From: DAOUBP01 sp034432655
GTDB taxonomy: Bacteria; Chloroflexota; Anaerolineae; CG2-30-64-16
Direction: 5' to 3'
Assembly (NCBI GenBank): GCA_034432655.1
Contig: DAOUBP010000129.1
Span: 1-11,639, forward strand
Length of the DNA: 11,639 bases
Made by a program: the position numbers and the translations under genes. The notes beneath the pieces were generated by a model. That model was given only the letters and a program-made list of their open reading frames with translations. It ran no database searches and was not told the DNA's origin. Every line of letters begins with the position of its first letter. Positions within the stretch are counted from its first letter, which is position 1. Of this stretch, positions 6,163-11,639 are shown in pieces.

Positions 6163-6823
6163 GCCGATCCGGATTCTGTTGGTGGATGATCAGCGCCTGA
6201 TGCGCGAAGGCCTGCGCACACTGCTCGAGCTGGAACCAGGCCTGGCGGTGGCCGGTGAAGCGGCCAACGGCCAGGAGGCGCTGGCATTGTACGCGGAGCT
6301 GAAGCCCGATGTGGTGTTGATGGACGTGCGCATGCCGGTGCTGGACGGCGTGGAGGCCACCCGTCGTCTGCTGGCGCGCGATCCCGGCGCCCACGTCATC
6401 ATCCTGACCACTTTTGACGATGACGAGTACGTTTTCGAGGGACTGCGTGCCGGCGCGCAAGGCTACCTGCTGAAAGACGTCTCCATTCAGGAGCTGGCCG
6501 ATGCCATCCGCACCGTGGTAGGCGGCGGGGTGTTGATCCAGCCTTCGGTGGCGCGCAAAGTGGTGGCCGAGTTCGCCCGACTGCGGCCGGCGGCTCCTCG
6601 CCCCAGCCCCACACCCCCCCTTCCCGAACCCCTCTCCGAGCGCGAGATCGAGATCCTGCGGCTGCTGGCGGCCGGCCTCACCAACCGCGAGATCGCCGAA
6701 CGCCTCTTCCTGGCCGAAGGCACCGTCAAAAACTACGTGACCAACATCCTGGGCAAAATCGGCGCGCGCGATCGGACGCAAGCCGCGCTGCGCGCTCGGG
6801 AGCTCGGCCTGATAAGCTCGTAG
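6155..6823 (+). CDS. Response regulator, NarL/LuxR family
   Basis: This 222-aa regulator is the cognate partner of the upstream kinase. The receiver domain (about 4-120) has the acidic pair Asp11/Asp12, phospho-acceptor Asp57 in VVLMDVRMP, Thr85/Thr86 and Lys107 in LLKD. A proline-rich linker (145-158) leads to the LuxR-type helix-turn-helix (about 158-218) with LSEREIEILRLLAAGLTNRE and the recognition segment GTVKNYVTNILGKI. AGGAGG (6142-6147) precedes the ATG and lies within the kinase gene. Targets are unknown. If it acts like LiaR, it may control envelope-stress genes, including the membrane protein at 4096-4611; this is speculation. Confidence 0.95.
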   Translation: MTEPIRILLVDDQRLMREGLRTLLELEPGLAVAGEAANGQEALALYAELKPDVVLMDVRMPVLDGVEATRRLLARDPGAHVIILTTFDDDEYVFEGLRAGAQGYLLKDVSIQELADAIRTVVGGGVLIQPSVARKVVAEFARLRPAAPRPSPTPPLPEPLSEREIEILRLLAAGLTNREIAERLFLAEGTVKNYVTNILGKIGARDRTQAALRARELGLISS

Positions 6824-6837
6824 CAGTCCTTCCCGCA

Positions 6838-6867
6838 TTGTTCCGTTTTTCGGATCGGTGGTAAAAT
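6838..6867 (+). promoter_or_regulatory. Candidate promoter of the glyA-gcvT fusion gene
   Basis: A -10 element TAAAAT (6862-6867, 5 of 6) lies 18 bp after TTGTTC (6838-6843, 3 of 6). It falls in the 97-bp gap before the fusion gene and overlaps the spurious upstream ATG at 6866. The start site would be about 47 nt ahead of the real ATG. Confidence 0.45.
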
Positions 6868-6920
6868 GGGGACAGCTTTTGCCCCTGTTGGGCCGCACTA
6901 TTATTCTGAAGGAGCGCGTC

Positions 6921-9900
6921 ATGTTGGACCTCTTCACCGCCAGCCTGCAGGACATTGACCCGGCCATCAAGGAATTGATCGGATATGAGGCCGAGCGTCA
7001 GGTGCGCAAGCTGATCCTGATTCCCTCTGAGAGTCAGGCGCCGGAGGCGGTGCGCGATGCGTTGGGCTCGGTGTTCCAGAACATTTACGCCGAGGGGTAC
7101 CCGGACCCCGCCACGCACTGGCTGACCGAGGAACAGATCCTGGATTATGAGCTGCAGCTGGCCACCTATCGGCGCTATTCCGATCAGCGCTATTACAAGG
7201 GTGTGGAATACGTCAACATCCTGGAGGCGTTGGCCCGCCGGCGGGCAGCCGAGGCCTTTGCCACTGCCGATGTTCCCCCGGAGGATATCTGGGCCAACGT
7301 GCAGCCGCTTTCGGGCTCACCGGCCAACGCCGCGATCTACGATGCCCTGGTTCAGCCGGGGGATGTGGTGATGGGGATGAGCCTGTTGCACGGCGGTCAT
7401 CTCACCCACGGGTCGCCGGTCAACCGGTCGGGCAAGCTCTACAAGATCGTTTCCTACGGGGTGGACCCGAAGACCGAGCGCCTGGACTACGACGCCATCC
7501 GTGACCTGGCGCGGCAACATAAGCCCAAGATGATCATCGCGGGTTATACCTCGTATCCCTGGATGCCCGATTGGGCGATCTTCCGGGAGATCGCCCGGGA
7601 GGTGAACGCCTATCTGTTGGCCGATATCTCCCATATCGCCGGGATGGTGGCGGCGGGTGTGGTGCCCAGCCCGATCGGGTTCGCCGACGTCATCAGCTTC
7701 ACCACCCACAAGACCCTCTACGGCCCGCGCGGCGCGTGCATCCTCACCACCGAGCGAAAGCTGGCGGAGAAGATAGATGCGGCCGTGTTCCCGGGCGAGC
7801 AGGGCGGCCCGCACGTGAACACCATCGCCGGCATGGCTGTAGCGTTCAAGCTGGCGCGCACACCGGAGTTCATCCGCTTGCAACAGCAGGTGAAAGACAA
7901 CGCGGCCTATTTTGCGGCCGAGCTGCAGAAGCACGGCCTGCGCATCTCGTACGGCGGCACCGACACCCACATGCTTCTGGTGGATCTCAAGACCATCCGT
8001 GCCGAGAGCGGCATCAGCCCCGACGGCAAGAAGGGCACCCCGCTGATGGGCGATCCCGCGGCGCGCATCCTGGACCTGGCCGGCATTGTGCTCAACCGCA
8101 ACACCATCCCCGGGGATAAGAGCGCGCGTTCCCCCAGCGGCATCCGGCTGGGCACCCCGTGGATCACCCAGCGCGGCTTCGGCTTCCCAGAGGTGGCGCG
8201 GCTGGCCGAGATCATGGCGCGCATCTTGAAGGCATGCAAGCCCACCGCCTTTGCCGGCCGTTATGGCCCGGTCTACCATGCGCGGATTGATTTCGACCTG
8301 TTGGAAGAGGCCAAGCGCGATGTGGTGGAGCTGGCGATGGATGTGGATTTGCCGCGCGACTACCAGCCGGGCGGCTACCCCCACCACTATTTCATGTACA
8401 AGCAGACCAAGGATCCGGGTGGGGAATACGACGTGATCGAGATCGAGGGGGTGCACGCGCGCGGCTTCTGCAACGTGGCGATGACCAACGATGCCTACCT
8501 TTTGCAGCCCGGTGAGTGCCAGCCGACCTGGGTGCTGGAACCCGATGGCCGGCTCATGTCCCCGGGCGTGCTCAAACGGGTCGGTGACACCACAACCCGC
8601 TTCCAGCTGGTTGTGCCTAAAGAGCGCGAGGCGCGCGTGGCGCACTGGTTCCGAGCCTTGTCAGATGGCTTCGTCACCATGGACCCTGAGGATCCCTTCT
8701 TGAAGGCGCCGGGCCCGGTCGTGGTGCGCCGCCTGCCGCATGAACTGGCGGATACGTTCCCCATGCGGCCGCCTGCGGTGGAAGATTTCGACAAGGAGAC
8801 CGTCGGTTGGGCTTTTCATAAGAGCTATTGGATCGGCCATCGGCCGCGCGCAGCTGCGCCGGGCGGCCTGACGAACCTGCCCGAGTTCACCTGGCAGCCG
8901 CCGGCCGAGCAGCCGTTGAAGCGCACGCGTCTCAACGAAATCCATCGCAAACTGGGTGCCAAGATGGTGCCATTTGCGGGTTACGACATGCCGGTGCAAT
9001 ACACCTCGGTGTTGGAAGAGCACCAGACCGTGCGCAACAAGGCCGGCCTGTTCGATGTCAGCCACATGGGCCTGTTCGAGTTCAGCGGCGAGAACGTGCA
9101 CCTGTTCCTGCAGACGGTTACCACCAACGACGTCGCCTTGCTCAAGGATGGCGGTTCGCAATACTCCTTCCTGCTGGCGCCTGACGGCAGCGTGATAGAT
9201 GACATCTGGCTTTACCGCTTGAGCGCCGATCGGTACTGGATGGTGGTCAACGCGGCCAACAACGACAAGGATTGGGCCTGGCTGAACGCAGTGTGCGAGG
9301 CCCGCGTGCTGATTGATCCGGCCCGGCCGTGGACCCGGGCGTTGGGTGTCGGGACGGTCAAGATCCGTGACCTGCGCGCGCCGGAGTCGGGCGAGGACCA
9401 GCGCGGGCAGCTGGCCCTGCAAGGGCCTCGCTCGCGTGATATCTTGATGGCGATGGCCGAGGACGAGGCGACGCGCCGGAAGCTGGAATACCTGGCGCGC
9501 ACGGAGATCGCGCACGGCACGCTGTTGGGTTACGACGTCTGGTTCTCCCGCACCGGGTATACGGGCGAGCCGATCGGGTTCGAATTGTTCCTGCATCCGG
9601 ACGACCTGCCGGGCTTTTGGCGCAACCTGCTGCATGTAGGCGCAGACTACGGGGTCAAGCCCATCGGGCTGGCTGCCCGGGACAGTCTGCGCATCGAGGC
9701 AGGCTTCCCGCTCTACGGGCACGAGCTGGCGGGTCCGCTGAACCTGAACCCCGGTGATGCCGGGTTTGCCCCTTACGTCAAGCTTTACAAGCCGTTCTTC
9801 ATCGGCAAGGCAGCCTATCAGGCGCATGAGGCCAAACGCCAGGCCCGGCTATGTCGGTTCCGGGTGGACGAGGAGCATGGCCCCATGTTGGGCCAGGGCG

Positions 9901-10148
9901 ATGTGGTGGTGAACCCCAAGGGCCGGGTGGTAGGTTACGTCACCAGTTGTTCAATTGATACCGAAGGCCGGCAGGTGGGCCTGGCCTATGTGCAGGATCC
10001 GTACTGGCAGCGCGGGACCAAACTGGGGGTCTATCGCCTGGGCAGCCGGGCCTGGGAGGCACGCCCGTTGGAACAGCTGCAACCCGGCGACCGCATCCAG
10101 CTGCCGGATGCCATCACTGTCATCGAGCGGTTCTTGAATAAGCAGTAG
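6921..10148 (+). CDS. glyA-gcvT: Serine hydroxymethyltransferase - degenerate GcvT-like domain - aminomethyltransferase (GcvT) fusion
   Basis: One uninterrupted 1075-aa frame joins two tetrahydrofolate enzymes. Residues 1-445 are SHMT (serine + THF to glycine + methylene-THF). They carry SxS near IPSES (35-38), the pyridoxal site with Asp235 and His238 (ADISHIAG), the Schiff-base Lys264 in FTTHKTLYGPRG, and the carboxylate-binding Arg409 in SGIRLGTP. Residues about 62-89 form an insert between EGYP and RYY that ordinary SHMTs lack. Residues about 664-1070 are complete GcvT, with GLFDVSHMG (709-717), the catalytic VIDD (759-761 region), SRTGYTGEPIGFEL (876-889) and GLAARDSLRIEAG (916-928). Residues about 455-645 resemble a decayed GcvT folate subdomain. 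AAGGAG (6909-6914) sets the ATG at 6921; the ATG at 6855-6866 lacks such a site. The three-domain design may channel one-carbon units; that is inference. Confidence 0.95.
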   Translation: MLDLFTASLQDIDPAIKELIGYEAERQVRKLILIPSESQAPEAVRDALGSVFQNIYAEGYPDPATHWLTEEQILDYELQLATYRRYSDQRYYKGVEYVNILEALARRRAAEAFATADVPPEDIWANVQPLSGSPANAAIYDALVQPGDVVMGMSLLHGGHLTHGSPVNRSGKLYKIVSYGVDPKTERLDYDAIRDLARQHKPKMIIAGYTSYPWMPDWAIFREIAREVNAYLLADISHIAGMVAAGVVPSPIGFADVISFTTHKTLYGPRGACILTTERKLAEKIDAAVFPGEQGGPHVNTIAGMAVAFKLARTPEFIRLQQQVKDNAAYFAAELQKHGLRISYGGTDTHMLLVDLKTIRAESGISPDGKKGTPLMGDPAARILDLAGIVLNRNTIPGDKSARSPSGIRLGTPWITQRGFGFPEVARLAEIMARILKACKPTAFAGRYGPVYHARIDFDLLEEAKRDVVELAMDVDLPRDYQPGGYPHHYFMYKQTKDPGGEYDVIEIEGVHARGFCNVAMTNDAYLLQPGECQPTWVLEPDGRLMSPGVLKRVGDTTTRFQLVVPKEREARVAHWFRALSDGFVTMDPEDPFLKAPGPVVVRRLPHELADTFPMRPPAVEDFDKETVGWAFHKSYWIGHRPRAAAPGGLTNLPEFTWQPPAEQPLKRTRLNEIHRKLGAKMVPFAGYDMPVQYTSVLEEHQTVRNKAGLFDVSHMGLFEFSGENVHLFLQTVTTNDVALLKDGGSQYSFLLAPDGSVIDDIWLYRLSADRYWMVVNAANNDKDWAWLNAVCEARVLIDPARPWTRALGVGTVKIRDLRAPESGEDQRGQLALQGPRSRDILMAMAEDEATRRKLEYLARTEIAHGTLLGYDVWFSRTGYTGEPIGFELFLHPDDLPGFWRNLLHVGADYGVKPIGLAARDSLRIEAGFPLYGHELAGPLNLNPGDAGFAPYVKLYKPFFIGKAAYQAHEAKRQARLCRFRVDEEHGPMLGQGDVVVNPKGRVVGYVTSCSIDTEGRQVGLAYVQDPYWQRGTKLGVYRLGSRAWEARPLEQLQPGDRIQLPDAITVIERFLNKQ

Positions 10149-10161
10149 ACGCGAGTACGAC

Positions 10162-11217
10162 TTGTTTTTTGTGGATGATAGCATCGCACAACCAGCAGGC
10201 GTCGTGAGCGAAGGCCTCGTGGAGGCCGAGCTTTTTCGGCGCCTGCTGGCCTTGGAAGAGTTGATTGCACAGGCTGAGCACGTCGGCCACCAGGGCATGA
10301 CGGCATCAGCTCTGGAATGGGCCAGGGCACACGAAGCCGAGCTCCGGGAAAGGATGGAGGCCGTCGGTGCGGCCATTCACGCTTTTTTGGTGTCGGAGCC
10401 GCCGGTTTCGACTTTCGAGCGCGTCTATGCAGCCGTGACATCCCGGTTGCGATCCTGGTCAACCACCAGCCCGGTGTTTCATCACATCTACCACGTCCCA
10501 CGTCAGCGTTTCGACACCTTTGAGATTGCGGATCTGGTGCTGGCCGGCCGGCCGGGCGGGGCCGATCTGGTCGGGCACATGCTGGACAGTTTCTATCTGA
10601 ACACGGTCGCGGCCAGATCGTTTCGTTTCCGCCTTCAGAAGCTGGCGAAAATTATCCACGCTGAAGCGCGGGCGCGCACAGCCGGCCGGCAGGCGGTCCG
10701 CATCTTGAACCTGCACACCGGGTCAGGCCGGGAGTTGGACCTTCTGGTCCAGGACCGGGCCTTGCGGCCGTATGTACATCTCACCTGCCTGGATACCGAC
10801 GCTGCAGGGCTCCGTCGCGTGCGCAACCGGCTGGAGCCGCTTTTCGGAAACCGGGTTGTGTTTCAATTCGGCGATCCGCGCAAGGTTATCGCTTCCCGCC
10901 TTTGGCCGGATGTGCCCTACGACATCATCTATGCGCTGGTGTTGTGCGATCAGTTGAGCGACCGTCAGGTCGTGCCGTTGATCGCCAACTGTTACCGCGG
11001 TTTGCGGCCGGGTGGGCTCCTGGTTCTCGGCAATTTCGCGTCCACCATGCCCGTCAGCGAGTATCATCTCATCCACTGGGCCCTGAACTTCAATATCCGG
11101 CGTCGGGATGAGGCAACTTTACGGGCGTTGTTCGAGAAAACCCCCTTCGGTGCGGACGCACTTCAAATTGAGCCCGATCTCTGGCACGCCAGCTTTTTGA
11201 TCACTGCACAAAGGTGA
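10162..11217 (+). CDS. Class I SAM-dependent methyltransferase with N-terminal helical extension
   Basis: This encodes up to 351 aa. Residues about 175-300 form a Rossmann methyltransferase core. Motif I is ILNLHTGSGRELDLL (181-195), an acidic ribose-binding residue Asp211 follows in CLDTD, then FGDPRK, and the late motif LRPGGLLVLGNF (281-292). The N-terminal 150 residues are mostly helical and charged and match nothing I can name. The C-terminal EYHLIHWALNFNIRRRDE recalls methyltransferases annotated for hydroxy-fatty-acid methyl ester synthesis, but this is a weak resemblance. The start is uncertain: a TTG at 10162 gives the full frame, while GTGs at 10171 and 10204 are alternatives, all with poor ribosome binding sites. 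It begins 13 bp after the fusion gene and its stop overlaps the nadC ribosome binding site, so it is probably co-transcribed with both. Substrate is unknown. Confidence 0.75.
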   Translation: MFFVDDSIAQPAGVVSEGLVEAELFRRLLALEELIAQAEHVGHQGMTASALEWARAHEAELRERMEAVGAAIHAFLVSEPPVSTFERVYAAVTSRLRSWSTTSPVFHHIYHVPRQRFDTFEIADLVLAGRPGGADLVGHMLDSFYLNTVAARSFRFRLQKLAKIIHAEARARTAGRQAVRILNLHTGSGRELDLLVQDRALRPYVHLTCLDTDAAGLRRVRNRLEPLFGNRVVFQFGDPRKVIASRLWPDVPYDIIYALVLCDQLSDRQVVPLIANCYRGLRPGGLLVLGNFASTMPVSEYHLIHWALNFNIRRRDEATLRALFEKTPFGADALQIEPDLWHASFLITAQR

Positions 11218-11222
11218 ACAGG

Positions 11223-11547
11223 ATGCCAAGGGAGCTGCCGACCCCGCCGCCGCCCTCTGATGAGCAGCTTGATGTGCTCATCCGGATGGCGCTCACCGAG
11301 GACATGGGCGACGGTGGCATCACAACTTCCAGCACCATCCCGGCCGAGGCCCGTTACGTGGGCGACTTCCTGGTCAAGGCGGATGGGGTGATCGCCGGGC
11401 TGCGGGTGGCAGCCCGGGTGTTTGCGTTGTTGGATCCCGCCGTGATTTTTCAGGCCACAGTCGCCGACGGCGATCGGGTGGCCTCGGGCCAGGTGGTGGC
11501 CGGGCCGGGCCATCCTGTCGGGGGAACGCGTGGCCTTGAATTTCTTG
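11223..11547 (+). pseudogene. nadC: nadC 5' fragment (nicotinate-nucleotide pyrophosphorylase), frameshifted and truncated
   Basis: AAGGTGA (11211-11217) lies 5 nt before the ATG at 11223. The translation begins like NadC, the quinolinate phosphoribosyltransferase of NAD synthesis: ALTEDMGDGGITTSSTIPAE, then FLVKADGVIAGLRVAARVF and VADGDRVASGQVVA. At about 11500-11511 the reading frame shifts. The expected continuation ILSGERVALNFL is found in another frame at 11512-11547, so several bases appear to be lost. Immediately after it a TAG (11548) and the hairpin repeat begin, so the SGxAT and phosphoribosyl-binding parts of the enzyme are missing. The remainder may lie beyond the repeat outside the window. 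A sequencing or assembly error for the frameshift cannot be excluded. Confidence 0.85.
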
Positions 11548-11551
11548 TAGT

Positions 11552-11639
11552 GGGTCATGTGGCTTGCTTGTGGCCATGCCAGCCCGCTTGAGCGGGCGCC
11601 GTTCGGCAGCCCGGCGACTTCAGCGCCGGGCGATCCTGG
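11552..11639. repeat. Hairpin-rich dispersed repeat, right copy (inverted)
   Basis: This is the reverse complement of 14-101 with three visible mismatches. It carries the same two internal hairpins: GCCCGC/GCGGGC at about 11582-11597 and GCCCGGCG/CGCCGGGC at about 11609-11631. It abuts the truncated nadC reading frame directly and runs off the window end. Confidence 0.85.

Noticed and set aside
5588..6970. 460-aa open frame on the minus strand opposite the kinase and regulator
   Set aside because: It shows no recognisable domain and has shadow-like composition, and the opposite strand encodes an intact two-component pair.
7317..8645. 442-aa open frame on the minus strand opposite the SHMT domain
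   Set aside because: It is a shadow of the fusion gene, with His/Arg/Gly-rich composition and no family motif.
10149..10171. T-run after the fusion gene as a terminator
   Set aside because: The run of T at 10165-10170 is not preceded by a stable hairpin and lies inside the start region of the methyltransferase frame.
1..11639. Composite transposon bounded by inverted repeats
   Set aside because: The ends match as inverted repeats, but they are truncated by the window, no transposase is present, and the content is ordinary metabolic and transport genes. Two copies of a dispersed repeat at assembly breaks explain them more simply.

Overview
The window is 11.6 kb of GC-rich bacterial DNA in which every real gene lies on the + strand. 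Gene content and style suggest a member of the Chloroflexota (Anaerolineae/Caldilineae-like), probably a metagenomic contig. The supporting signs are a group-II type ECF metal transporter, a NarL-type two-component pair, a giant SHMT-GcvT fusion, GC-rich hairpin repeats and short tandem heptamer arrays. That placement is inference; no marker gene here settles it. Both ends of the window lie in copies of the same hairpin-rich repeat in opposite orientations, so the boundaries look like repeat-caused assembly breaks.

Layout. (1) 1-101: a repeat copy made of consecutive hairpins. (2) 253-900: a transglutaminase-like protein of unknown role with a candidate promoter at 132-159. (3) 964-4016: a metal-uptake operon, cbiM(N)-cbiQ-cbiO followed by a Fur-family regulator. 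It has a good extended -10 promoter (887-915) overlapped by a near-perfect 30-bp palindrome (913-942), which looks like the operator. A tandem heptamer array lies between cbiM and cbiQ. (4) 4096-6823: a small six-helix membrane protein, an inverted array of 7-8 bp repeats (4616-4710), then a membrane histidine kinase and a LuxR/NarL-type response regulator that overlap by 8 bp. (5) 6921-10148: one 1075-aa reading frame joining serine hydroxymethyltransferase to the glycine-cleavage aminomethyltransferase (GcvT). Between them lies a region that itself looks like a decayed GcvT folate-domain copy. (6) 10162-11217: a class I SAM methyltransferase with a long N-terminal extension. (7) 11223-11547: the 5' part of nadC, frameshifted and cut off by the second repeat copy (11552-11639).

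How the genes work together. CbiM/CbiQ/CbiO form a nickel or cobalt importer, and the Fur-family protein at the operon end is the natural candidate to close the regulatory loop through the palindrome. No cobalamin riboswitch fits in the 63-bp leader. The kinase and regulator form a signalling pair, possibly joined by the preceding membrane protein. The fusion protein would put two tetrahydrofolate-dependent steps of glycine/serine one-carbon metabolism in one chain. The strongest novelty candidates are the three-part glyA-gcvT fusion with its cryptic middle domain and the palindrome-controlled metal operon. I found no RNA gene, CRISPR array, phage gene or transposase.
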